Positions 54,194-61,599 are shown, counted from the stretch's first letter. The stretch is DNA of 64,000 nucleotides from an uncultured Sphingomonadaceae bacterium (GCA_947501695.1 CANMWO010000003.1:335001-399000), one strand, 5' to 3'. Notes: generated from the letters alone by a model not told the origin. Translations and numbers: made by a program.

Positions 54194-54273
54194 TCGAAGG
54201 CCAAAGGCGATCATGACGACAATCTGATTCTCCTTGTGGTTTCAGAGGCTTCTCGCTCGGCAATTTGGTTTCA

Positions 54274-54297
54274 TTTGATACGACTTGTCGTATCAAA
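54274..54297. promoter_or_regulatory. Perfect 24-bp palindrome
   Basis: TTTGATACGAC (54274-54284), a TT spacer, then GTCGTATCAAA (54287-54297): 11-bp perfect arms. No T tract follows, so it is not a terminator; it looks like the binding site of a dimeric regulator. It lies 81 bases after the JmjC-like gene and about 190 bases upstream of the first tRNA-like sequence. Confidence 0.75.
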
Positions 54298-54484
54298 CCA
54301 TCCGTTCATCGCTAAAAACGGCTCTGCGCCGAAAAAGCCATTGTCAAATCTCAGACCTCGTCCTAACGGCCCGCTCCCCGATCAATGGATGGGGCGGACG
54401 TCAACGGTTGGGTTTCATATGGCCCGCCCGCATGCAGTATCTCTGATACCGGCATGTACGGATGCTGCTTTGTCTCGATTGGTT

Positions 54485-54556
54485 GCATGAGTAGCTCAAT
54501 TGGATAGAGCACTGGCTTCAAACACCAGGTAAGCGAGTTCGATTCTCGTCTCAACG
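54485..54556 (+). ncRNA. tRNA-like sequence 1 (anticodon loop TTCAAAC), terminal acceptor pairs absent
   Basis: 72 bases foldable as a cloverleaf: D arm GCTC-AATTGGATA-GAGC with conserved TA before it; anticodon arm CTGGC/ACCAG with loop TTCAAAC (anticodon CAA if the 7-base loop is used, and a C-A mismatch next to the loop); 4-base variable region; T arm GCGAG-TTCGATT-CTCGT with one G-T pair. The acceptor strand pairs only at the inner four positions (TGAG/CTCA); the outer three are A-A, C-C and G-G. A CACCA follows at 54557-54561. A leucine tRNA would need a long variable arm, which is missing, so this is not a normal tRNA-Leu. Confidence 0.6.
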
Positions 54557-54559
54557 CAC

Positions 54560-54632
54560 CACTGGATAGCTCAATTGGTTAGAGCACAAGATTGTTAATC
54601 TTGCTGTTGCGGGTTCGATTCCCGCTCCACAC
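54560..54632 (+). ncRNA. tRNA-like sequence 2, tRNA-Asn(GTT)-like, terminal acceptor pairs absent
   Basis: 73 bases with D arm GCTC-AATTGGTTA-GAGC, perfect anticodon arm CAAGA/TCTTG with loop TTGTTAA (anticodon GTT, Asn), variable CTGTT and perfect T arm GCGGG-TTCGATT-CCCGC. The inner four acceptor positions pair (TGGA/TCCA) but the outer three are C-C, A-A and C-C, and no CCA is encoded at the end. Three bases separate it from the first tRNA-like sequence. Either a decayed tRNA-Asn pair or a structured non-aminoacylated RNA. Confidence 0.65.
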
Positions 54633-55010
54633 TCGGTCTGTCAAAAGGACCAACAGCCTTGAACGCTGTTTTGAGAAATACCGGGTTCGGGGACCGGCAT
54701 GTGAACGGCGCGGCGTCTGCGGCGGGCGGGAGTCTTCGGATTTCCGAACGCCAACGGCAAAGCACCTGCCACCATGCCAAACGGTTCGGTTGATGCGTGA
54801 TGATGGCGCTGTGCCGGGGTCGATGGGAGATGTTTTCGAACGCCTCTCTATCCGCCCCGCGCGCTGCAAAATCCGCTCCGCCTTGGCCCGCCGCGCGGCA
54901 TGCCACCGGTCCCTGAATCTTATCCGGAGCCTGTTTGATAGGGGAAGCGCTTTGGGCCAATTCCGGCCCCGGGCAAACGTAAAAGGAGATTGGCGTGAGC
55001 TGATATTTGA
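54633..55010 (+). other. 378-base leader between tRNA-like sequences and slipin
   Basis: GC-rich and able to form several local hairpins: GGTC/GACC (54635-54651), AACAGC/GCTGTT (54652-54670), TTCGGATTTCCGAA (around 54734) and GGGCC/GGCCC (around 54953-54968). A strong AAGGAG (54983-54988) precedes GTG-AGC-TGA (54995-55003), a two-codon frame just before the slipin start. A longer frame (54592-55014) begins inside the tRNA-like sequence and looks unlike protein. It may be an extended leader or a noncoding RNA. Confidence 0.4.
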
Positions 55011-56168
55011 GTGAGTATGATGTTGTATTTGATTGACAAGCTGATGGGCCGCAAGCGGCTAACCATCAATGAAAATGAACGGGCGATCTGGCTCTACAAG
55101 GGCGAGCTACGCGGACTATTGGGAGCGGGCGAGCATGTCCTGCCGAACTGGCGCAAGCAATTGCGGGTTGAGCGCATGGCGCTCAGCAGCGCAGCTTTTG
55201 TTTCGGTCTATGAAAAGGCGCTTTTTGAAAAAGTGCCGGATCAGGCGGGCGCGCATCTGACCCAGTACCGGACCGGGACCAACGAGATTGCTGTCATTGA
55301 ATGCGACGGACAGATTCATTCTGTCCTCTCTCCGGATAGCAAGCTCACCGTGTGGACCGATGCCGGTCCGTGGAAGGCAGAGCTCGTGCAGCTGGATACA
55401 AACCCAGTGATCGCACCGGCCTTGCTGCAGCGGCTGATAAAAGCCGGCGTGGCAAGCCTGCTCAATCAGGTTCGGATTGTCGAGGTGGACAAAGGCCAGG
55501 TTGGCCTGCTCACCGTCGATGGCCAGATGGTCGGCGAATTGACGCCGGGTGTCACGGGCTACTGGATGGTTGGTCAGAAGGTCGCCGTGAAGATCGTTGA
55601 TCTGACACGGCAACCTCTCGATGTGACCGGTCAGGAGCTCTTGACCAAAGATCGCGTGACTTTGCGGATCAATATCTCGGCGCAATACCGGGTGGTTGAT
55701 CCCGTTAAAGCCGTGACCGAGGTCAAGGACTTTGCCGATGCGCTGTACCGGGCGCTGCAATATGCGTTTCGGAAAACGCTGGGCGCGATGACGCTCGATC
55801 AGATCCTCGACAAGCAGGTGACGGTCGATGCCGAAGCCGCCATGAAAGTCCGGAGCGATATGGCGGCCATTGGTCTCGAAGTATCCGAGATCATCCTGAA
55901 GGACGTGATCCTTCCGGGTGAAATGCGGGAGCTTTTGAACCAGGTGGTTTCTGCACAGAAAGCGGCTGAGGCCAACGTCATCAAGCGGCGGGAAGAAACG
56001 AACGCAACGCGGTCGCTTTTGAACACCGCAAAGGTGATGGCCGATAATCCGGTCATGCTGCGGCTCAAAGAGCTTGAAGCTCTGGAAAGCATTGCCGGTA
56101 AAGTGGACCAGTTGACGGTCAACAACGGCACCAGCGGTTTGATGAATGATATCGTCAAATTGACTTAG
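55011..56168 (+). CDS. Slipin family (SPFH/Band 7) protein without membrane anchor
   Basis: 385 residues from GTG 55011 (ATG 55017 or 55020 also possible; a TGA sits immediately upstream in frame). The SPFH domain spans about 160-330, with GQVGLLTVDGQMVGELTPGV, LRINISAQYRVVDPVKAVTE and a helical section ending EANVIKRREETNATRSLL, and a tail LKELEALESIAGKVDQLTVN. The first 140 residues look like a second, diverged half-domain (AIWLYKGELRGLLGAGEHVL). The usual N-terminal hydrophobic hairpin of stomatins is absent. This architecture matches slipins of RtcR-controlled RNA-repair loci (family knowledge); no RtcB, RtcA or RtcR is in the window. Confidence 0.9.
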   Translation: MSMMLYLIDKLMGRKRLTINENERAIWLYKGELRGLLGAGEHVLPNWRKQLRVERMALSSAAFVSVYEKALFEKVPDQAGAHLTQYRTGTNEIAVIECDGQIHSVLSPDSKLTVWTDAGPWKAELVQLDTNPVIAPALLQRLIKAGVASLLNQVRIVEVDKGQVGLLTVDGQMVGELTPGVTGYWMVGQKVAVKIVDLTRQPLDVTGQELLTKDRVTLRINISAQYRVVDPVKAVTEVKDFADALYRALQYAFRKTLGAMTLDQILDKQVTVDAEAAMKVRSDMAAIGLEVSEIILKDVILPGEMRELLNQVVSAQKAAEANVIKRREETNATRSLLNTAKVMADNPVMLRLKELEALESIAGKVDQLTVNNGTSGLMNDIVKLT

Positions 56169-56188
56169 GACTAGTCAGCCAGACAAGG

Positions 56189-56216
56189 AAGGGCGCGGTA
56201 GCAATATCGCGCCCTT
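56189..56216 (+). terminator. Bidirectional terminator between slipin and sufA
   Basis: AAGGGCGCG (56189-56197) and CGCGCCCTT (56208-56216) form a perfect 9-bp stem with a 10-base loop, followed on the plus strand by TCATTTTAT. It lies between the two convergent stop codons and probably serves both operons. Confidence 0.8.
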
Positions 56217-56221
56217 TCATT

Positions 56222-56584
56222 TTATACGGTGAAGGATTCTCCGCACCCACAATCACCTTTGCTATTGGGATTGTTGAACACGAAACCAGCGGTGAAGTCA
56301 TCTTCCTGCCAGTCCATGGTTGAACCGATCAGATAGAGCACGCTGGGGCCGTCGACATAGAATACGCCGCCGGGGGTCACGATCTTTTCGTCAAACTTCA
56401 CTTCCTCGGTGACGTAATCGACCGAATAGGCGAGGCCCGAACAGCCTCTGCGCGGGGTGGATAGTTTCACCCCGATCACATCTTCGGGCGCTTTGGCCAT
56501 CAGGTCGGCGATGCGTTGTTCCGCTCCTGGCGTCAGGATGATTGCTGCCGGAATTTCTCTGGTTTTGGTTTTCGTGTCGGTCAT
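56222..56584 (-). CDS. sufA: A-type Fe-S cluster carrier (SufA/ErpA/IscA family)
   Basis: 120 residues from ATG 56584; an upstream start would run into the preceding gene. HesB fold with the three metal-binding cysteines Cys48 (RRGCSGLAY) and Cys112, Cys114 (DCGCGESF). Carries or donates Fe-S clusters to target proteins. Last gene of the suf operon, followed by a terminator hairpin. Confidence 0.94.
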   Translation of the reverse strand: MTDTKTKTREIPAAIILTPGAEQRIADLMAKAPEDVIGVKLSTPRRGCSGLAYSVDYVTEEVKFDEKIVTPGGVFYVDGPSVLYLIGSTMDWQEDDFTAGFVFNNPNSKGDCGCGESFTV

Positions 56585-56586
56585 AT

Positions 56587-57099
56587 CTAAAGCCTCTTTT
56601 GCCAAAACAATGCCTTGCCCATTTCGGGGTCCAGTACATAGTCACCATAGCCTAGCGACGCATAAAGCGCCTTGGCCGGTGCGTTGCCCTCGAGCACTTC
56701 CAGAGTCACTTTGCAGGCTCCGGCTTCTTGGGCAATGGTTTCAATCTCTGCGAACAGCGCCCGTCCGACGCCTGTGCCGCGATAGCCCTTGGCGACCACA
56801 ATATCGTGAATATTGATCAGCGGTTTTCCGCCAAAGGAGGAAAATGTCATCATCAAATTGGCGAGGCCTGCAACCTCATCACCGACATAGGCCAGCAGAG
56901 AGGATGCCGCCGGTGTAGCTGCCAATCCCGGTACCAGAGCAGCCTGTACCTGCGGCGACAAATCTTCGCCGCCACCCATTGGGTCCATCGCATAGACGCG
57001 CAGCATCTGAACAATCGCCGCCGCGTGATCGGCATTGGCGTAATCCGCCCGCACGACCGTTGCAGAGGATGCCGCTTTAAGAGAGGCTGTCGCCGTCAT
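56587..57099 (-). CDS. GNAT N-acetyltransferase inside the suf operon
   Basis: 170 residues; the start overlaps the sufT stop (ATGA) and the end is 2 bases from sufA, so it is part of the operon. Acetyl-CoA motif DIVVAKGYRGTGVGRALFAE with R-G-T-G, and CKVTLEVLEGNAPAKALYAS with the N-x-P-A-x3-Y core. Substrate unknown; a role in Fe-S assembly is inferred only from position. Confidence 0.9.
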   Translation of the reverse strand: MTATASLKAASSATVVRADYANADHAAAIVQMLRVYAMDPMGGGEDLSPQVQAALVPGLAATPAASSLLAYVGDEVAGLANLMMTFSSFGGKPLINIHDIVVAKGYRGTGVGRALFAEIETIAQEAGACKVTLEVLEGNAPAKALYASLGYGDYVLDPEMGKALFWQKRL

Positions 57100-57617
57100 A
57101 GCATCCCCAGTTCCAGCTTTGCCTCATCGCTCATTTTCTGCGGGTCCCACGGTGGGTCCCAAACGAGATTCACTTCGCTATGGCCAACGCCGGGGACACT
57201 GCCGACTTGCATTTCAATTTCACCGGGCATGGATTCGGCCACTGGGCAATGCGGGGTGGTCAAGGTCATGGTGACAATCGCGTGATTATCCGGGGTAATT
57301 TCAACACCGTAGATCAGGCCAAGGTCATAGATATTCACTGGAATCTCAGGATCATAAATCGACTTCAAGGTATCAACGACGGCTTCATAAAGATCGCCAC
57401 CCGCTTCGCCAGCCGGTGTTTCGGTTGGTTTCTGCGCCAGAAAGCCTTCGAGATAATCGCGTTTGCGGTTTAACTTGCTGACATCGCTTTCTGCCTCATG
57501 TGGCGAAGGCGCCATGACCTGTGCTGGCTTTTCTTCAACCGCATCTTCGACCTTTGCCAAAGGGGGCTTTTCGACTCTGTCGACTTCTTCGACCAATATT
57601 TTGCGTTCTTCACTCAT
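57096..57617 (-). CDS. sufT: SUF system MIP18/DUF59 family protein (SufT)
   Basis: 173 residues. An acidic disordered N-terminus (about 1-70) precedes the DUF59 domain: YEAVVDTLKSIYDPEIPVNI (the DPEIPVN signature) and TLTTPHCPVAESMPGEIEMQ with its conserved Cys. SufT-type proteins help mature some Fe-S enzymes. Between sufS and the GNAT gene. Confidence 0.92.
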   Translation of the reverse strand: MSEERKILVEEVDRVEKPPLAKVEDAVEEKPAQVMAPSPHEAESDVSKLNRKRDYLEGFLAQKPTETPAGEAGGDLYEAVVDTLKSIYDPEIPVNIYDLGLIYGVEITPDNHAIVTMTLTTPHCPVAESMPGEIEMQVGSVPGVGHSEVNLVWDPPWDPQKMSDEAKLELGML

Positions 57618-57626
57618 CTCTTTTTC

Positions 57627-58850
57627 CTACCCGAAAATCTTTCTTACCCGTTCAATGCCTTTTACCAAGGCTGCGACATCTTCTGCATCGCTATAAATTC
57701 CAAAGCTGGCCCGCGCCGTTGCTGGCACGCCCAGATAGTCCATCAGCGGCTGCGCGCAATGATGACCGGCGCGGATCGCAACCCCGCCTTCATCTAATAT
57801 AGTGGCGACATCGTGCGGATGCACGTCGCCAACCGCAAAACTCAATATTCCCATACTCTTATCCGGGCCGAATACCCGCACGCTGTTGATGCCGGACAGG
57901 GCTTCGCGCGCCATCGCCAGCGTTGTATTTTCATGGGCAGAAATAACATCCAGGCCAATAGCTTCGACATATTGGATCGCGGCGTCCAAACCCACGACAC
58001 CGGCAATATGCGGGGTGCCTGCCTCAAAGCGGCCCGGAGGCGGCGCATAGGTCGTGCCCTCAAAACTCACGCGGTCAATCATCGACCCGCCGCCCTTCCA
58101 TGGGGGCATGGCGTCAAGAATTTCATAAGGCGCCCACAGCGCTCCTATGCCGGTAGGACCGTAAATCTTATGACCCGAAAAGACATAAAAATCACAGCCC
58201 AGGTCCTGCACATCCACAGGCAAGCGCGGCGCAGCCTGGCAGCCATCAAGCAACAGTTTCGCGCCGACTTTATGAGCCATGGTTGCTGCGCGTTTGGCGT
58301 CGAGCAAAGACCCCAGCACATTAGAAACATGGGCCAAAGCGACCAGCTTATGTTGCTCGGTCAGGTTGGCTTCGATCCAGTCGAGATCAATTTGGCCATC
58401 GTCCGTGAGCGGTGCGACGTCAATATGGGCACCAACCCGCTCGGCGAGCATTTGCCACGGCACGATATTGCTGTGATGCTCCAGCTGCGACAACATGATC
58501 CGATCATCTTTACCGACGTTGCTGTTTCCCCAACTTTCGGCGACCAGATTGATACTGTCGGTCGCGCCGCTGGTGAAGACGATTTCATTCTCACTCGCCG
58601 CATTCAGGAACCCTGCAACCCGTTTGCGCGCTGCTTCATAAGCCAGTGTCATATTGGCAGAGCGTTCATAGACGCCGCGATGGACGGTCGCATAATCGGG
58701 GCCATAGGCGCGGGCTATCGCGTCCAATACCGGTTTCGCTTTTTGCGCGGTCGCGGCAGTGTCGAGATAATGCCAATCATTGGCGATGCCAGGAAAGTCG
58801 TCCCGCTTAGACGCGTTTTCCATTGTCATTTCATCAACCATCAGGGACAT
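57627..58850 (-). CDS. sufS: Cysteine desulfurase SufS
   Basis: 407 residues from ATG 58850, preferred because GGAAGG lies 7 bases upstream; ATG 58841 overlaps the preceding stop. PLP enzyme mobilising sulfur from cysteine. Schiff-base Lys in CDFYVFSGHKIYGPTGIGAL, sulfur-carrying Cys in IRAGHHCAQPLMDYL, and the substrate-binding ATAAQKAKPVLDAI region. Group II desulfurase length. No sufE is visible in the operon. Confidence 0.96.
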   Translation of the reverse strand: MSLMVDEMTMENASKRDDFPGIANDWHYLDTAATAQKAKPVLDAIARAYGPDYATVHRGVYERSANMTLAYEAARKRVAGFLNAASENEIVFTSGATDSINLVAESWGNSNVGKDDRIMLSQLEHHSNIVPWQMLAERVGAHIDVAPLTDDGQIDLDWIEANLTEQHKLVALAHVSNVLGSLLDAKRAATMAHKVGAKLLLDGCQAAPRLPVDVQDLGCDFYVFSGHKIYGPTGIGALWAPYEILDAMPPWKGGGSMIDRVSFEGTTYAPPPGRFEAGTPHIAGVVGLDAAIQYVEAIGLDVISAHENTTLAMAREALSGINSVRVFGPDKSMGILSFAVGDVHPHDVATILDEGGVAIRAGHHCAQPLMDYLGVPATARASFGIYSDAEDVAALVKGIERVRKIFG

Positions 58851-59320
58851 GATCCAACCTTCCATGAGCCGGCATTTGCACCGCGAGCACAGCGTGATCG
58901 TATCGTCAGTCCATATTCTTGCCAGCCGCCTTCAACAGGCTTCAGAAGAATCAACCATTGCTGAGCATCGACCGAGTCATCCAGCACATTTTCGGCAGTA
59001 ACAGTAACAAGCAACCTATTGTCACGATCGCTATCGGCCGCTGCGGTGACGGTCAGCGTCTGATTCCCTTCGAGAGATTCGGGAAAATTCTTCAGATGTA
59101 CGCTAGCGGCATCCAACGGTGTCAAAAATACCCTGTGCGGTATGATGATAGCATGCCCTTTCGAATTGGCGGTCTCGGACACAACCGGCTGGGCACTAGC
59201 TTGACGAGCAGAAAAGGTAGAAAAGACGAGAGCGATCGCAAATATCGATATGACTGCGTTACCAGCCACATTTTTCGGATCGATAAGATGCCGCCAATAA
59301 AAGTTTTTCATAAACGTCAT
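58841..59320 (-). CDS. Exported protein of unknown function inside the suf operon
   Basis: 159 residues; start ATG 59320 overlaps the sufD stop (ATGA) and the end overlaps sufS. N-terminal hydrophobic segment (about 18-42, VISIFAIALVFSTFSARQAS) is a signal peptide. The mature part is a small beta-rich domain (NQTLTVTAAADSDRDNRLLV, WLILLKPVEGGWQEYGLTIR) with two Cys near the C-terminus. No family recognised. Exported, yet cotranslated with a cytoplasmic Fe-S pathway. Confidence 0.75.
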   Translation of the reverse strand: MTFMKNFYWRHLIDPKNVAGNAVISIFAIALVFSTFSARQASAQPVVSETANSKGHAIIIPHRVFLTPLDAASVHLKNFPESLEGNQTLTVTAAADSDRDNRLLVTVTAENVLDDSVDAQQWLILLKPVEGGWQEYGLTIRSRCARGANAGSWKVGSCP

Positions 59321-60075
59321 GAAAGCTTCTCTAGCACTGCCAGCGCTTTCTCCTCAATTATCGCGCGCTGTTCATCATCATCCATGCTGACAAAAGCATC
59401 AGCGATAAACGCCTGAAGCATCAATTTCTGCGCCAATTCCGGCGGCAGCCCGCGAGCGGCCATATAAAATAGTGCCTGCTTGTCGAGTTCACCGACGGTG
59501 GCGCCATGAGCACATTTCACATCGTCAGCGAAAATCTCCAGCTCCGGCTTTGCATTGGCTGTTGCGGTGCGGTCGAGCAGCATCGCCTTGACCGACTGCG
59601 CTGCATCCGTCTTTTGCGCATCGCGCACAACATTGATCCTGCCCAGAAAGCTGCCGGTGGCTTTGCCGGCAAGTACCGAGCGCACAACCTGATTGGATGT
59701 TGCATTCGGCTGCGCGTGAATAGTTTCAGTGACAATTTCAAGCGTCTGCGTCCCGCTGCCCAATATCGCTCCACCCAGTTCAAAATGCGCGCCCTTGCCG
59801 AGCGTTGCTTTGACCTGAATACGACCATAATCGGCCGCGCTCACGAGCACATGAATGGCGAAAGTCGCATTGTCGCCAATGGTGATATCAAGATCAACTA
59901 TGCCCACGCCATCAATCATCGGTAGCACGGTAATCTGGCGGGAAGCCGATTCACCGTCAGCAACCGTTACTTTTTCCGGCCCGTCAAGCTTGGGCCAGAT
60001 GGGTTCTAGCGCTTTCAAATCGGCATAGCGCCATGCTTCATCGCGCTTTGTCGGTAGGGGAAGTGTTGCAGTCAT
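59317..60075 (-). CDS. sufD: SufD, Fe-S cluster scaffold component (short form)
   Basis: 252 residues, shorter than the 380-440 of enterobacterial SufD, as in other sphingomonads; the N-terminal helical region is reduced. Right-handed beta-helix core with ADYGRIQVKATLGKGAHFEL and the C-terminal helical end KQALFYMAARGLPPELAQKL containing the conserved RGL motif. SufD joins SufB and SufC as SufBC2D. Start overlaps the preceding stop (TAATG). Confidence 0.92.
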   Translation of the reverse strand: MTATLPLPTKRDEAWRYADLKALEPIWPKLDGPEKVTVADGESASRQITVLPMIDGVGIVDLDITIGDNATFAIHVLVSAADYGRIQVKATLGKGAHFELGGAILGSGTQTLEIVTETIHAQPNATSNQVVRSVLAGKATGSFLGRINVVRDAQKTDAAQSVKAMLLDRTATANAKPELEIFADDVKCAHGATVGELDKQALFYMAARGLPPELAQKLMLQAFIADAFVSMDDDEQRAIIEEKALAVLEKLS

Positions 60076-60383
60076 TATCGGGAACCCTTTAGTTCGCGCC
60101 GCAATTTGGCCAGCAATTTGGGCTTCTCCGCATCCACACAGGTTTTGATGGCGCTGTCACCGATTGCGCCATCCCGGATGCACCGCACCGTTGTTTTGCA
60201 TAGACGCTTGTCGAGATTGATGTTGCCGGATGACTTGTCGAGCGAGCAGGTGAAACGGCCTTTTTGGTCTTTGCCAACCATGGCCGATATGCTGTTCAAT
60301 CGCCGCCCGATGACGACAATCTCGTTCTCGACCACAGTCGGAGCCGGTTGCACCGCTGCCAGCAAGAGGACACTCAAAATCAT
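60075..60383 (-). CDS. Small exported Cys-containing protein inside the suf operon
   Basis: 102 residues with a signal peptide (MILSVLLLAAVQPAPTVVEN). The mature part has NEIVVIGRRLNSIS, then four Cys in RFTCSLDKS, RLCKTTVRC and KTCVDAEK, suggesting two disulfides. Overlaps sufC (ATGA) upstream and sufD (TAATG) downstream. Sphingomonad-type, unknown function. Confidence 0.72.
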   Translation of the reverse strand: MILSVLLLAAVQPAPTVVENEIVVIGRRLNSISAMVGKDQKGRFTCSLDKSSGNINLDKRLCKTTVRCIRDGAIGDSAIKTCVDAEKPKLLAKLRRELKGSR

Positions 60384-61123
60384 GCGGCCACCGCCTCATA
60401 ACCTTCTTCTTCCAGCTGTAGCGCCAGTTCAGGGCCACCGGTTTTGACGATCCGGCCACCGGCAAGAACATGAACAAAATCAGGCTTCACGAGATCGAGC
60501 AGGCGTTGATAGTGAGTGATGAGCAGAACCGCTTTATCCGGTTTCCGCATGATCGCGTTAATCCCGGAACCGACCACGCGGAGCGCGTCGATGTCGAGGC
60601 CGCTATCCGTCTCATCAAGGATCGCGAGCTTCGGATCAATAATCCCCATCTGCACCATCTCGTTGCGCTTCTTCTCGCCGCCGGAAAAGCCAACATTGAC
60701 CGCGCGTTTGAGCATATCCATGTCCATTTTCAGCAAGCCCGCTTTTTCCTTGGCGAGCTTGATAAATTCTGCGCCAGATAAAGGCTCTTCACTGCGCGAC
60801 TTGCGCTGGCTGTTAAGGCTTTCGCGCAAGAATTGCAGGTTGGATACACCTGGGATCTCAACCGGATATTGAAAGCCGAGGAAGATGCCCGCCGCTGCCC
60901 GCTCATGCGGGTCGAGTTCGAGCAGATCCTGTCCGTCAAAGTCCACACTGCCTGAGGTGATCTCATAATTAGGCCGTCCGCCAAGCGCATAAGACAGCGT
61001 CGACTTACCAGCACCATTGGGCCCCATGATCGCATGGATTTCACCCGCGTTGAGTTCGAGCGAAAGCCCTTTGAGAATTTCGGTATCGCCAACATTGGCG
61101 TGGAGGTTTTCAATTTTTAGCAT
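60380..61123 (-). CDS. sufC: SufC, Fe-S assembly ATPase
   Basis: 247 residues from ATG 61123, overlapping the preceding stop (TAATG). ABC ATPase with Walker A GPNGAGKSTLSYALGG, signature FSGGEKKRNEM, Walker B LAILDETDSGLDIDAL and the switch His in LITHYQRLL. Drives conformational change of SufB-SufD. No membrane partner, as usual for SufC. Confidence 0.96.
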   Translation of the reverse strand: MLKIENLHANVGDTEILKGLSLELNAGEIHAIMGPNGAGKSTLSYALGGRPNYEITSGSVDFDGQDLLELDPHERAAAGIFLGFQYPVEIPGVSNLQFLRESLNSQRKSRSEEPLSGAEFIKLAKEKAGLLKMDMDMLKRAVNVGFSGGEKKRNEMVQMGIIDPKLAILDETDSGLDIDALRVVGSGINAIMRKPDKAVLLITHYQRLLDLVKPDFVHVLAGGRIVKTGGPELALQLEEEGYEAVAA

Positions 61124-61599
61124 TATTTTCCGTCTCTTGATGTGATCGGTTGAATTGGCGATTGTACTCTCGGCGGCGGAGCCACCATCGGCAGGCTGGA
61201 TGAACCATCTTTCCAAAGATAAATTCCGCGGTTCAATTTCCTCAGCTGATCCATAGTTTGAAAGACGTAATGTTCCAGATCTACCCTCGCCATGTTCGAA
61301 TAATCTGGTGCAAATCGATCGACAATCCGCGCATGGGTTTCATACAGGCCGCAAGGTGTATCTGGCTGGCCGCTCTCCGCAGCCAGCTTCTTTCGCGCGC
61401 CTTCCCAGTCCATCTTAGGCCCCCGTATTGGGATATAAGCATTTTCCGGCAGATCGAGCTTGGCCGTGCAATCGAGATAGGGGGACGCTAGTTCCGCAAT
61501 GTGGGTCACAGCCGCCCTCGGTTTGTCAGCTGCAACGCCAGTATCCGCGCAACCCAGCAACAATCCGGACGCCAGCAAAGCGGTTGGCAAAGGCTTCAT
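61123..61599 (-). CDS. Putative lipoprotein inside the suf operon
   Basis: 158 residues from ATG 61599 (GTG 61602 possible). Lipobox LLASGLLLGCADT gives Cys near residue 18. The mature part has YLDCTAKLDLPENAYIPIRG and PDTPCGLYETHARIVDRFAP (paired Cys) and a Pro/Ser-rich tail. Overlaps sufB and sufC by a few bases on each side. No known family; exported lipoprotein in an otherwise cytoplasmic Fe-S operon. Confidence 0.75.
   Translation of the reverse strand: MKPLPTALLASGLLLGCADTGVAADKPRAAVTHIAELASPYLDCTAKLDLPENAYIPIRGPKMDWEGARKKLAAESGQPDTPCGLYETHARIVDRFAPDYSNMARVDLEHYVFQTMDQLRKLNRGIYLWKDGSSSLPMVAPPPRVQSPIQPITSRDGK

Noticed and set aside
54420-54466. Possible sigma-54 promoters (TGGCCCG...GCA and GGCATG...GCT)
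   Set aside because: Both have 11 bases between the GG and GC elements instead of the required 10, so neither can be supported.
54485-54556. Selenocysteine tRNA or ordinary tRNA-Leu
   Set aside because: The anticodon loop invites both ideas, but there is no long variable arm and the acceptor stem is far too short for tRNA-Sec.
54592-55014. 140-codon open frame upstream of slipin
   Set aside because: It begins inside the tRNA-like sequence, is Arg/Cys-rich without fold-like pattern, and ends across the slipin start; more likely GC-rich leader.
57813-58964. 383-codon open frame antisense to sufS
   Set aside because: Shadow of the codon bias of sufS; its translation is His/Arg-rich with no family resemblance, while sufS has complete motifs.
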